This document shows, in pieces, positions 25,634 to 34,732 of a stretch of 45,480 bases of DNA; position 1 is the first letter of the stretch; every line of letters starts with the position of its first letter. The notes below the pieces were generated by a model. It was not told the DNA's origin, did not search any database, and saw nothing but the letters and a program-made list of their open reading frames with translations. Location of the stretch: NCBI GenBank assembly GCA_022729995.1, contig DZBS01000012.1:1-45480 (forward strand), in the 5' to 3' direction. Source of the DNA: Draconibacterium orientale. GTDB taxonomy: Bacteria > Bacteroidota > Bacteroidia > Bacteroidales > JAADGE01. The translations under genes and the position numbers were made by a program.

Positions 25634-26632
25634 CTAACTTTCTCTCCAATTAATTTCGGGTCTTGGTTTGTTCTCTACAGCATTTTCAATTTTTTGCATA
25701 ATTTCGTTATCCAACTTAGATACAGCATCAAGTGCTTTTAAATTTTCTGTTAATTGATTTACTTTTGAAGCTCCCATAATTACTGTGCTCACATTTTCGT
25801 TTTTCAAACACCATGCAATTGCAAGTTGAGGCAAAGTAATATCAATACTTTCGGCAATATCTCTAAGTTTTAGAGCTTTTTCAACTTTAATTTGCATTCC
25901 CTGACTTTCGATTCTTTTCTTTAGCCAAGCTAAATCGGGCAAATCCAAACGACTGCCTTTCGGAATTCCGTCGGTATATTTTCCGGTTAAAAGACCGCTT
26001 GCCAAAGGGCTCCAAATTGTTGTTCCAAGTCCGAATTCTTTGTATAAATGCGTGTATTCTGATTCAATTTTGTCTCGTTTAAATAAATTATATTCCGGCT
26101 GTTCCATAAGTGGCGGAATTAAATGTTCGCGTCGTGCTACTGCGTGAGCTTCAATGATTTGAGATGCACTCCATTCGCTTGTTCCCCAATAAAATGCTTT
26201 CCCTTGATTTATAAGAATATTCATTGCTCTCACAACTTCTTCCATCGGCGTATAAACGTCCGGACGATGACAAAAAAGTAAATCTACATATTCCAATTGT
26301 AAACGTTTTAAAGCGGCATTGGTTCCTTCTAAAATATGCTTATGCGAAAGTCCTCTGTCGTTTACGCCGGGTCCACCCCAAAAAATCTTTGTGGAAATTA
26401 CTAAATCGCTTCGTTTCCAAGCTGCACGTTTTAGAACTTTTCCCATTATAATTTCCGAATTTCCGGCTGCATAAGCTTCGGCATTGTCGAAAAAATTTAC
26501 ACCGCTATCATAAGCCGTTTTCATTAATTCGTAAGCTAAATTTTCGTCTGCTTGAGTATGAAAAGTTACCCACGAACCAAACGAAAGCGACGATACTTGC
26601 AGTCCTGATTTTCCTAAAAATCTATATTCCAT
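25634..26632 (-). CDS. aldo/keto reductase (KCNAB/YghZ-like)
   Basis: A 332-residue NADPH-dependent (beta/alpha)8 oxidoreductase. The catalytic tetrad is visible as D49 and Y54 (FFDNAEAYAAG), K82 (STKIFW) and H122 (LFCHRPD). WSPLASGLLTGKY, together with the C-terminal MGASKVNQLTENL cofactor loop, places it in the family of potassium-channel beta-subunits and YghZ, which reduce aldehydes and methylglyoxal. The physiological substrate is unknown. Single gene, divergent from the thioesterase gene. Confidence 0.9.
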   Translation of the reverse strand: MEYRFLGKSGLQVSSLSFGSWVTFHTQADENLAYELMKTAYDSGVNFFDNAEAYAAGNSEIIMGKVLKRAAWKRSDLVISTKIFWGGPGVNDRGLSHKHILEGTNAALKRLQLEYVDLLFCHRPDVYTPMEEVVRAMNILINQGKAFYWGTSEWSASQIIEAHAVARREHLIPPLMEQPEYNLFKRDKIESEYTHLYKEFGLGTTIWSPLASGLLTGKYTDGIPKGSRLDLPDLAWLKKRIESQGMQIKVEKALKLRDIAESIDITLPQLAIAWCLKNENVSTVIMGASKVNQLTENLKALDAVSKLDNEIMQKIENAVENKPRPEINWRES

Positions 26633-26707
26633 AATTTATATATTTTTTAAAATAGTAATATTAAAATAATTTATAAAAATAACTGCTTTTATATTTATTG
26701 CAAATAA

Positions 26708-26715
26708 TATCTTTG
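26708..26715 (+). promoter_or_regulatory. putative -7 box of the thioesterase gene
   Basis: TATCTTTG fits TAnnTTTG and is 59 bases before ATG 26775. No matching -33 box was found at the expected spacing. Confidence 0.35.
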
Positions 26716-26774
26716 TATCCGGATATGAAAAATCAAACATATTTAAAGATTCAACAATAAAAGTAAAAATAATT

Positions 26775-27242
26775 ATGAGTAAAGAAATTAATTTTGAAAA
26801 TTATAAAAGTGTTGTAAATATAAAAGTTCGTTACGACGATTTGGACACTTTAGGGCATGTTAACAATAAAACGTATTTAAGTTATTTGGAAGAAAGTCGT
26901 ATAAAATATATGACTGATGTTCTGGGACTTAAAACAGATTTGTTGGATTTCGACGTAGTTGTAGGAAGGGTTGATATAAAATATTTAGCTCCTTTATTTT
27001 TGATAGACAATGTATCGGTTTACACTCGAATTGCAAGAATTGGCGAGAAGAGCTACGATTTTGAATGTTGGGTTGTTACTCAAAACGGCAATGAAATTAA
27101 GCCTTCTGCTTATGCAATTGTAACTTTGGTATCTGTTGATAAAAAAACAGGAAAGACAAAACCGAATGAAAAATCAATGATAGATTCTGTTTTGGCGTTT
27201 GAGAAAATAAAACCCGAGTTTGCTTTTAATAAATCAAATTAA
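26775..27242 (+). CDS. acyl-CoA thioesterase (hot-dog fold, 4HBT family)
   Basis: A 155-residue hot-dog thioesterase. The 4HBT signature VRYDDLDTLGHVNNKTYLSYLEESR contains the catalytic Asp and the GHVNN helix start. The later part (ISVYTRIARIGEKSYDFE-like) is the central strand set. It would hydrolyse an acyl-CoA or acyl-ACP in the cytoplasm; the chain type is unknown. Single gene, ending at a terminator. Confidence 0.85.
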   Translation: MSKEINFENYKSVVNIKVRYDDLDTLGHVNNKTYLSYLEESRIKYMTDVLGLKTDLLDFDVVVGRVDIKYLAPLFLIDNVSVYTRIARIGEKSYDFECWVVTQNGNEIKPSAYAIVTLVSVDKKTGKTKPNEKSMIDSVLAFEKIKPEFAFNKSN

Positions 27243-27271
27243 ATTCTTTTTTTAAATCGATATAATAAATA

Positions 27272-27302
27272 AAAAAGCGAGACAAATTTTGCCTCGCTTT
27301 TT
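27272..27302. terminator. bidirectional terminator
   Basis: A 10-bp stem AAAAAGCGAG (27272-27281) / CTCGCTTTTT (27293-27302) with an 11-base loop, between the convergent thioesterase and M6 protease genes. Confidence 0.85.
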
Positions 27303-27324
27303 AATTAATCTAACTACTTAAAAC

Positions 27325-30300
27325 TTATTTTTTGATAAACTTACCTGTAATTACATTGTTTTGTTCAATCATTCTGATATTGTAAATACCTGCAGGTAAA
27401 TCGGAAACATTAATTGTATTTTCATATTCACTTACCTTAGCTTCTTTTACTAAAGAACCTGTAATTGAATAAATATAAACAGTATTCATATTTTCTACAC
27501 CTTGAAGATTAATTTTAATCTCATCTCTTGCAGGGTTTGGATAAATGAATAAACTTGTTAAATTCATGTTTTCTGCTCCGGCAACAACTACAAGATTTAC
27601 TGTATAGTCTTCAACTTCACCGTATGAGAAAGTTTCGCAAGAAGTAGGAATAGCATTGTATTTCATAGATACTCTCATTCTTGTTGTTCCTGTAATTGCA
27701 GTTGTTGGAACAGTGAATGTTTTTGAAACAGGAGTTGTTGATGTTGCAGCAACAGAACCAACTAATTCGCCTGCGTCTAAGAAATCGCCGTCTTTGTTAT
27801 AATCAATCCAAATTGCATAACCTTCTTTGTATACAGTTCCCGACCAAGCAGGAGTTACAGTAATTGTGTAAGTCGAACCTTTTGTCATATTTGTTGACAA
27901 AGCTGTAAAATCTGCATAACCTGCGTTAGCACCGGTTGTGTTGCTAATTGTTCCGCAAACAACTTTACCTATCCATTCGTCAGCAACACTTGTTCCTTTT
28001 GAAGCACAATAAGTTATTATTGAGGCTGATGTTGTTACGTTAATTGTAGAACTTGCAGCAGAAACATTTCCTGCAGCGTCTTTAGCTTTTACATAAAAAC
28101 TGTATGTAGTTGAAGCTGTTAAGCCTGTAACTGCATAAGTAGTTCCGGTAACAGTTGTTAATAAAACGCCGTTTTTGTATATGTCATATCCTGTAACACC
28201 AACATTGTCTGTAGAAGCTGTCCAAGATAAACTGCAAGATGATGAAGTTATGCTTGAAGAAGCTAAGTTAGTTGGAGCAGTTGGAGCTTGAGTATCAACA
28301 ACGCCGGCAATCATGTTAACTGTGTAATCTTCAACTTCACCATAAGAAAATGCTTCACAAGAAGTAGGAATTGCATTATATTTCATAGAAACTCTCATTC
28401 TTGTAGTTCCTGTTATTGCAGTTGTAGGAATTGTAAATGTTCCGACAGCAGTTGTTGAAGTAGAAGTAGCTTTTGAGAAAACAGCTTCGCCTGCGTCAAG
28501 AAAATCACCGTCTTTGTTATAGTCAATCCAAACAGCATATCCTTCAGAATAAACAGTTCCTGACCAAGCCGGAGTAATTGTAATTGTGTATGCAGAACCT
28601 TTAGTAACTGTCGTTGATAAAGCTGTAAAATTTGCATAACCTGCGTTTGCACCTGATGTATTGCTTATAGTTCCAAATGCAACTTTATTAATCCATTCGT
28701 CAGCAACTGAATTTCCTTTAGAAGCACAATAAGTAATAGTTGTAGCAGAAGTTGTAACATTAATTGTAGAACTTGCAGCAGAAACATTTCCTGCAGCGTC
28801 TTTAGCTTTTACGTAAAATGTGTAGGCTGTAGAAGCTGTTAAGCCTGTAACTGCATAAGAAGTAGTTGTAACAGTAGTTAATAAAACACCGTTTTTGTAA
28901 ACTTCATATCCTGTAACACCAATATTGTCTGTAGAAGCTGTCCAAGACAAACTGCAAGATGTAGAAGTTACGCTTGAAGAAGCTAAGTTAGTTGGAGCAG
29001 TCGGAGCTTGTGTATCAACAACAACAGCTAATGTAGTAACATTAACAGTAGAACTTGCAGCAGAAACATTTCCTGCAGCATCTTTAGCTTTTACATAAAA
29101 AGTGTAAGCAGTAGATGCAGTTAAACCTGTAACAGCATAAGAAGTAGTTGTAACAGTTGTTAGAAGAACTCCGTTTTTGTAAATTTCATATCCTGTAACA
29201 CCAACGTTGTCAGTAGAAGCAGTCCAACTTAAAGAACAAGTTGTTTGAGCAATACTTGAAGCGGCTAAATTTGTAGGAGCAGTTGGAGCTTGAGTATCAG
29301 TAGAAGTTCCACCCATAAAAGCAAAAGTAATAATTCCTGATGCGTCAACAATACTTGTAATTGGTTTATTTGTATTAACACCAAGCCAGCTTTTTGAATT
29401 AGGAGAAGTTAAATCTGTAAAAGAAGTTTCTAATCCTGAACCCGGGAACGGGCAACTTGTTGAATTAATTACTAATCCGGCAGCCTTCGGGTACATTCCT
29501 TGATGACTTGCCGCATTTATATTATTTGCAGCATAATGCAAGTCAATATAATTTCTGTCGACATGATAAATAATCATTCCCGAACCCGGAAGATATGCGT
29601 CAAAACCAACTTTTTGTCTGTTTTCAACAAGAAAATATTCATTAGTTGTTGCAGTTGTATAATAGTAAGACTCTGCGTATTGAGCAGCATTTTTCAAAGT
29701 AACATTTGAAGCAGCCGATAATAATACAGGTGTTGTCCAATGATAATAATAATTTTTGGTAAACATATTATGGTGAGCGGGTTTTGAACCGGAAGGCGAA
29801 CCGTTATAAGAGCCTGAAGCCATTACGTCCCATTTTCCTGTTCCGTCGTATTGTCCGCCTGTAGCATAATCTGTATCGTAATAATCAGGTGCGCTTAAGT
29901 TATGACCAAATTCATGGCACATAACACCAATTGTTCCCATTGCAGTTCCGAGTCTTTCGGGTTGAGCAGTATAAGCATCAGCTAAAACACCGTCAAAAGT
30001 TCTTAAAGTTGTGCTGTATCCGGCAGAAGCTAAACTCCAGCTGTGCGACCAAATATCGGTAATATCACCTGTTACTTCTTGTCCTTCACCTTGGTGAATA
30101 ATTGCAATACCGTCGACAATTCCGTTTCCGTCGTTATCAAATTGAGAAAAATCAATACCGGCTGTGTTTGCGGCTTTAGTTGCTTCGTAAGCAAATTCAC
30201 CCCATTTTGCATCAGGTCCGTAATAGTCGTGTGTATTAGGAACTGTAACCCATACGGTAACTGTTGTAGTAACAACTAATTGTCCGTAAGAATTTTCAAG

Positions 30301-30861
30301 ATAATAATCTTTAAAACTACCTGTTCCGTTGTAATTAACTTGGTTCATGTAGTTATCAAAATTAGTTTGAGTAAATGTAGTTTGAGTATCAGTAAAGTTT
30401 GCTAATATCATTAATAATTTTCTGGCACCTGTTGTTGGGAATCCACCCATTTTTGCACCATTTTTTACATTAAATTTGTCTAACTGAGCATCTATTTGAG
30501 CTTGACTGAATCTAATGCTTTTGGGTTGATTTGAAGCAAAATTCATTTCAAGAATGTCTCTGTCGTTAGGATTGTGGGCAATCATTTTGCCGGGAATTAA
30601 AAATCCTTTTGTGTCGTACACAGCATACACATAATATCCTTGTTTGTTTTGCAAAACAGTTAGTCCGTCAGATGTTTCCGACCAATGAACAAATTCATCG
30701 CCGTGTAGCTTTATGGATAATACATATCCGTTGGGTTGAGTAAAGTTAACTGCACCCGGAAATGCCGGAATTGCATTTGCGATATTCAAACCCATAAACA
30801 AAAATAGTATTAAGGTAGATAATGTTCTCTTAATACTTAATCCAAAAGTAAATTTTCTCAT
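27325..30861 (-). CDS. secreted M6 family metalloprotease with FN3, GEVED and T9SS sorting domains
   Basis: A 1178-residue extracellular protease. A signal peptide (about 1-30) is followed by a pro-region and the M6/immune-inhibitor-A-type catalytic domain with the zinc motif HEFGH at about 314-318, and further ligands in PDYYDTD. Then come fibronectin type III domains at about 520-610, 616-705 and 856-945, and GEVED domains at about 709-850 and 949-1090. The end is a type A T9SS sorting domain from about 1103 (LFIYPNPARDEIKINL through GKFIKK). The FN3 copies are near-identical, so the arrangement FN3-[FN3-GEVED]-[FN3-GEVED] reflects recent tandem duplication. It is exported by Sec and then across the outer membrane by T9SS; no T9SS genes lie in the window. 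Confidence 0.92.
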   Translation of the reverse strand: MRKFTFGLSIKRTLSTLILFLFMGLNIANAIPAFPGAVNFTQPNGYVLSIKLHGDEFVHWSETSDGLTVLQNKQGYYVYAVYDTKGFLIPGKMIAHNPNDRDILEMNFASNQPKSIRFSQAQIDAQLDKFNVKNGAKMGGFPTTGARKLLMILANFTDTQTTFTQTNFDNYMNQVNYNGTGSFKDYYLENSYGQLVVTTTVTVWVTVPNTHDYYGPDAKWGEFAYEATKAANTAGIDFSQFDNDGNGIVDGIAIIHQGEGQEVTGDITDIWSHSWSLASAGYSTTLRTFDGVLADAYTAQPERLGTAMGTIGVMCHEFGHNLSAPDYYDTDYATGGQYDGTGKWDVMASGSYNGSPSGSKPAHHNMFTKNYYYHWTTPVLLSAASNVTLKNAAQYAESYYYTTATTNEYFLVENRQKVGFDAYLPGSGMIIYHVDRNYIDLHYAANNINAASHQGMYPKAAGLVINSTSCPFPGSGLETSFTDLTSPNSKSWLGVNTNKPITSIVDASGIITFAFMGGTSTDTQAPTAPTNLAASSIAQTTCSLSWTASTDNVGVTGYEIYKNGVLLTTVTTTSYAVTGLTASTAYTFYVKAKDAAGNVSAASSTVNVTTLAVVVDTQAPTAPTNLASSSVTSTSCSLSWTASTDNIGVTGYEVYKNGVLLTTVTTTSYAVTGLTASTAYTFYVKAKDAAGNVSAASSTINVTTSATTITYCASKGNSVADEWINKVAFGTISNTSGANAGYANFTALSTTVTKGSAYTITITPAWSGTVYSEGYAVWIDYNKDGDFLDAGEAVFSKATSTSTTAVGTFTIPTTAITGTTRMRVSMKYNAIPTSCEAFSYGEVEDYTVNMIAGVVDTQAPTAPTNLASSSITSSSCSLSWTASTDNVGVTGYDIYKNGVLLTTVTGTTYAVTGLTASTTYSFYVKAKDAAGNVSAASSTINVTTSASIITYCASKGTSVADEWIGKVVCGTISNTTGANAGYADFTALSTNMTKGSTYTITVTPAWSGTVYKEGYAIWIDYNKDGDFLDAGELVGSVAATSTTPVSKTFTVPTTAITGTTRMRVSMKYNAIPTSCETFSYGEVEDYTVNLVVVAGAENMNLTSLFIYPNPARDEIKINLQGVENMNTVYIYSITGSLVKEAKVSEYENTINVSDLPAGIYNIRMIEQNNVITGKFIKK
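28020..29310 (-). repeat. near-identical FN3 coding repeats within the M6 protease
   Basis: Three copies of about 270 bases (about 29037-29310, 28745-29025 and 28020-28290) encode DTQAPTAPTNLA...SCSLSWTASTDN and VTGYxxYKNGVLLTTVT with very few changes. Two GEVED-coding stretches (about 28305-28735 and 27590-28015) are likewise similar, so the FN3-GEVED module is duplicated as a unit. Confidence 0.85.
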
Positions 30862-30986
30862 AATGTTAATTAATTAATTATTAGTAATTTTTTTTAGTTT
30901 GATTTAAATAAATTTTTGTTAAGTTTATTTACCCTAAAATTATTGTTTATAAATAGCATAAAGAAGGGTTTGTCAACAAACTACTC

Positions 30987-31025
30987 ACATTTGTGGACAA
31001 ATAACCGGTTTTTTGTCACAAATGT
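30987..31025. promoter_or_regulatory. extended dyad overlapping a possible -7 box
   Basis: ACATTTGTGGACAA (30987-31000) and TTGTCACAAATGT (31013-31025) are inverted repeats with a single bulged G. The loop contains AACCGGTT. The right arm overlaps TACATTTG read on the - strand (31019-31026), which could be the protease promoter. An operator or an RNA hairpin in the leader are both possible. Confidence 0.4.
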
Positions 31026-31246
31026 ATTTGTAAGTATCTGGTCTATATAAATAAAATATTGGATAACTACTTTTTAAGGCTTGTAATTGTCGAAATTTTG
31101 TCAAAAAAGTAATAATAATTGACTTTAAGATCAAATTACTAAAGCTTGTTTGTTGACACTTAAAAAAGATATTTTTAAAAAGGAAGATGCTAATCATGAA
31201 AGAATTTATACTATATAATTGGATTTATCAATTTTAAAAACAAAAA

Positions 31247-31272
31247 AAAGACTGCCTGAAAAGACAGTCTTT
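31247..31272 (-). terminator. terminator of the ResB-CcsA gene
   Basis: An 8-bp stem AAAGACTG (31247-31254) / CAGTCTTT (31265-31272). On the - strand the hairpin is followed by a run of Ts, 23 bases past the stop. Confidence 0.8.
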
Positions 31273-31294
31273 CAAATTATAAAAAATATTTATA

Positions 31295-34200
31295 TTAAGT
31301 ATTTAATATGTTTTCAATAGGTTTTTTACTAATTTTATCTTTATATGCAGCAATAGAAATAATTGTAATAATAGACAAAACAAATACCCAACCCCAAAGC
31401 GGGAAAACGGTTGTTCCTTCTTGAGCGTAACTGTGCATTCCTTTAGTGAAATAGAAATTTACACCAAAAAATGTCATTACTACGCTTCCAAAAGCCACAA
31501 CAGAACTTGCATTGAATAAGAAAATTCCTTTTAAGCTTGGCACTAATCTTAGATGTAAAACAATTGCATAAACCATAATAATAATCAAAGCCCATGTTTC
31601 TTTTGCATCCCAACCCCAATATCTTCCCCAAGACTCGTTTGCCCATACTGCGCCTAGAAATGTTCCGATTGTTGCAAGAAAAATTCCAATTGTAAGGTTC
31701 ATTTCGTTTATATATGAAAGTTCTTTGATAGTGCTGTTAAGTCTTTCGGCATTTTTTTGATTTTTGAATATGTAAATAAACATATTTATTAGCCCGAGAA
31801 CAAATCCAAGACCTAAAAATCCGTAGCTGATAACAATAACTGCAACGTGTATTATTAACCAATATGATTTTAAAACAGGCTGTAAATTAGTAAGTTGCGG
31901 GTCGTAACTGCTGAATCCGGCTGTAAGCATAATGAAAAATGCTAAAAGAGAAGTTGCGGCAAGAGTTATTTTAGAATATTTCATAAATACAAAACCTGCA
32001 AACAATCCGCCCCATGCAACGAAAACTAATGTTTCGTATCCGTTGCTCCACGGTGCATGACCTGATAAATACCATCTTAAAATAAGTCCGTAGGTGTGAT
32101 ATGTAAATGCCAAAGCTAAAATTCCGATAAGAATATTTAGTGTGTATCTTAAAAATTTTCCGGGATTTTTTGATAAGTGGTTTACAAACGCAAAGAATAT
32201 CAAAAATACACTTAAAATCATGTAAACAAATTTAAGTGTTGTGAAAATATTAGCTTTGTTGTAGTGAATTTCTGTATTAATTTTTGTTTCAGACGGAAGT
32301 AATTCTTCTTTTGTAAGCGAGTGTTGAATATTTGTTATGTGAACCAATATTTGGTCGGCTCTTGAATAATCGTCAGAACTTTTGCCGTTGTTGACAGATT
32401 GTAAATAAAGCATAAAAATATTTGCATAATTCAACGATTTAAGATTTAAGTCTTCGTTAAGAATTTTCAAATTGCCTGTAATAGGCATGAATGCTAATGA
32501 ATCTTCGGCACTTAGCCATTTATGGTTTTCGGATTCTTGCTCCGGAAATATTTTTAGCATTGAACCTTTTGTTGTCATCCAAAAAATGTTTAATCTTTCG
32601 TTAACAGCAATAACTTCCTTGTCAAAACCTGTTTTATCACCTTTTTCTTTTCTATTTGCTGTTTCTATGGATGTTGCCAATTTGTATTCACCCTGCGGAG
32701 AAAAAAAATCGGTGAATGATGCATATTTTCCGGTAATTCCGATAAAACTTCTAAGTGATTCGTCTTTAACTGAAATTATTTTTTGAGTTTTCCAGAATTC
32801 GGGATTTACCATCATATCTGTAAAAACTTGCATTGCGTTGTAGTATCCTTGTCCTTCGATTTCTATTTTATTTTTCTTGGAAATTTTATGAATAACATCT
32901 AATGCTAATGTATGAACAGGCTCGAATCTACCGTCGAAAGTTTGAACAACAACATGCCCTAATTTTTCTGCATGTTCCTTGCTTACAGGTTTTTGGAAAT
33001 CTTGAGCAAAAACCGCATTTCCGGAAATTGAGAATAAGATAAATAAAAACATTAAAGTTTTTTTATTAATACTTATTTGTTTAATTTCTTTTCTTAAAGC
33101 TGTAAATCTGGTTTTTTTGCTGAAGAATACCATTATAAACCCAATTATAAGCATAATATATGAAATATAAGTAATCCAAGCTCCAAGTTTGTCATGACTT
33201 ACAGATAAAACTGTTCCTTTTTCATCAGGGTCATAAGATGATTGGAAAAAACGGTATCCTCTGTAATCTAAAATATTATTCATAAAAATTCTGTGTTTTT
33301 CTGAAATATTTTTTTCTTTATCAATCAATGTAACTTGACTTTCAAATGAAGACGGGCTCATTGAACCGGGGTATCTTTCTAAGATAAAATCATTGAGTTG
33401 AAGCGAGAAAGGAATATCAATTGTTTTGTTTCCGAAACCGATATTTACTTTTAATCCGTTAACATTAAATTCTTTGCTTTGAGATACAAATCCGTTTCCA
33501 CCAAATATTTGAATTTCTTTAACTTTATCATTAACTTTAACATCAGCAATAATAGCGTCTGCATTATTTTCTTCGGGGTTGCCTTGAATTAAAACTTTTT
33601 TTGCTTTATGATAATTTTGCATTAAAAGAAAATACATATTACCGGATTGGAAAACGGTATTTTCTTTAAATAAAATTTGATTTCCCGATTGTATTGAATC
33701 CAATATTTCTCCGTTCAAATTACCGGTAATTAGTATTGAAGGAGAGTTTATAATTAATTCGTTTCCTGAACTTTTAATATTCACGGCTGTTGAATCCGAA
33801 TTGTTGTTGAAAGAAATCTTTAATCCGTCTAATTCTTTAATTTCGCCGCTATTAATATAAGTCATTAATGCATGATTGTTTGAAGCATATTTTATTAGAA
33901 TCATATCAACTCCGTCTGATACATTTTCTATAATATCTTCAACAGCATTTGGAATATAATCTTTGAGGGTTACCGAAACATTTCCTTTTGTTTTTGAATT
34001 GTAATTTATTTCAAAAGCTTTCTCCGAAAATTTAGTTCCGTCAATTTTAAATTCCAATTTATAATCGCCGTCATCTTCCGGAGAAGAGAGCATAAAATAT
34101 GGTTCGGAAGTAAAAATACCGGCAGATGTTTCTCCTTCTCTTATGTGCATTGAACCTTCAAAACCTATATATCTTGTAACGGCTGCACCTATAATCATTA

Positions 34201-34471
34201 CAATAAATCCTAAATGGAAAATAAAACCTGCCATTCTTTCTTTTTTGTAAAGTTTAAAAATAACAATACTTCCTATTAAGTTTATAACCACTAAGAAAAG
34301 CAAAATTTCAAACCATCGTGCATTATAAACAAGTGCTTTTGCAGTTGATGTGTCATGTGAATTTTCTATAAATGTTGCGACACCGACACCAATTGAAAGA
34401 ATCAATATCAATATTATTGTAAATTTGGACGAAATAAGTCCTTGAATTATTTCTTTAAGAATTTTTTTCAT
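31295..34471 (-). CDS. ccsBA: cytochrome c biogenesis fusion protein ResB-CcsA (System II)
   Basis: A 1058-residue inner-membrane fusion that transports haem and attaches it to CXXCH motifs of apocytochromes outside the membrane. The ResB-like N-terminus has three helices (about 15-35, 55-72, 83-101), then a large periplasmic domain to about 430 and a fourth helix (YISYIMLIIGFIMVFF). A second soluble region follows from about 490. The CcsA part (about 740-1058) carries the haem-binding tryptophan-rich WWD motif ESWGRYWGWDAKETW (about 940-955) and the usual flanking histidines. It is the maturation enzyme expected for the 65 CXXCH-type sites encoded to its right. It is a single gene, divergent from the NrfJ-like lipoprotein. 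Confidence 0.92.
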   Translation of the reverse strand: MKKILKEIIQGLISSKFTIILILILSIGVGVATFIENSHDTSTAKALVYNARWFEILLFLVVINLIGSIVIFKLYKKERMAGFIFHLGFIVMIIGAAVTRYIGFEGSMHIREGETSAGIFTSEPYFMLSSPEDDGDYKLEFKIDGTKFSEKAFEINYNSKTKGNVSVTLKDYIPNAVEDIIENVSDGVDMILIKYASNNHALMTYINSGEIKELDGLKISFNNNSDSTAVNIKSSGNELIINSPSILITGNLNGEILDSIQSGNQILFKENTVFQSGNMYFLLMQNYHKAKKVLIQGNPEENNADAIIADVKVNDKVKEIQIFGGNGFVSQSKEFNVNGLKVNIGFGNKTIDIPFSLQLNDFILERYPGSMSPSSFESQVTLIDKEKNISEKHRIFMNNILDYRGYRFFQSSYDPDEKGTVLSVSHDKLGAWITYISYIMLIIGFIMVFFSKKTRFTALRKEIKQISINKKTLMFLFILFSISGNAVFAQDFQKPVSKEHAEKLGHVVVQTFDGRFEPVHTLALDVIHKISKKNKIEIEGQGYYNAMQVFTDMMVNPEFWKTQKIISVKDESLRSFIGITGKYASFTDFFSPQGEYKLATSIETANRKEKGDKTGFDKEVIAVNERLNIFWMTTKGSMLKIFPEQESENHKWLSAEDSLAFMPITGNLKILNEDLNLKSLNYANIFMLYLQSVNNGKSSDDYSRADQILVHITNIQHSLTKEELLPSETKINTEIHYNKANIFTTLKFVYMILSVFLIFFAFVNHLSKNPGKFLRYTLNILIGILALAFTYHTYGLILRWYLSGHAPWSNGYETLVFVAWGGLFAGFVFMKYSKITLAATSLLAFFIMLTAGFSSYDPQLTNLQPVLKSYWLIIHVAVIVISYGFLGLGFVLGLINMFIYIFKNQKNAERLNSTIKELSYINEMNLTIGIFLATIGTFLGAVWANESWGRYWGWDAKETWALIIIMVYAIVLHLRLVPSLKGIFLFNASSVVAFGSVVMTFFGVNFYFTKGMHSYAQEGTTVFPLWGWVFVLSIITIISIAAYKDKISKKPIENILNT

Positions 34472-34617
34472 GAAATGAAATTTTAAAAATTAAAATGAAA
34501 AGTGGTTAATTTTGATGTAAAAATATTAAATTATTCTATGTAAAAAAAGGCTTATTTAAACTGTAATTATATTTACATATTTAAATTCAAAAATACAAAC
34601 GGCTTCTTAAATAATTA

Positions 34618-34631
34618 ATGATAATTATCAT
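34618..34631. promoter_or_regulatory. 14-bp perfect palindrome, Fur-box-like
   Basis: ATGATAATTATCAT is a perfect palindrome in the 261-base divergent space between ccsBA and the lipoprotein gene. It resembles half-sites of Fur-type operators (GATAAT) but lacks the exact 7-1-7 spacing. Binding by a Fur or other metal regulator is conjecture. Confidence 0.35.
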
Positions 34632-34732
34632 GTTGCACCAAATAATTATTTTGAAATTTTTATATATCTTGCACGCAATTCATTAATTGAATTATTCGCA
34701 TATTTATTTTTTAACAAATAATTTTAATAAAG

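Larger units (their letters stand above)
30862..31294. other. intergenic region upstream of the M6 protease gene
   Basis: No gene is seen in these 433 bases. The region holds a dyad at 30987-31025, a possible - strand -7 box TACATTTG (31019-31026), and a terminator at 31247-31272. The rest is AT-rich and featureless apart from AATTAATTAATTA near the protease start. Confidence 0.6.

Noticed and set aside
28020-29310. Regular repeats as a CRISPR array or mobile element
   Set aside because: They are in frame, about 270 bases long, and encode FN3 domains of one protein.
34618-34631. Firm call of a Fur box
   Set aside because: The palindrome lacks the 7-1-7 arrangement and palindromes of A/T are common in such spacers; kept as a weak candidate only.
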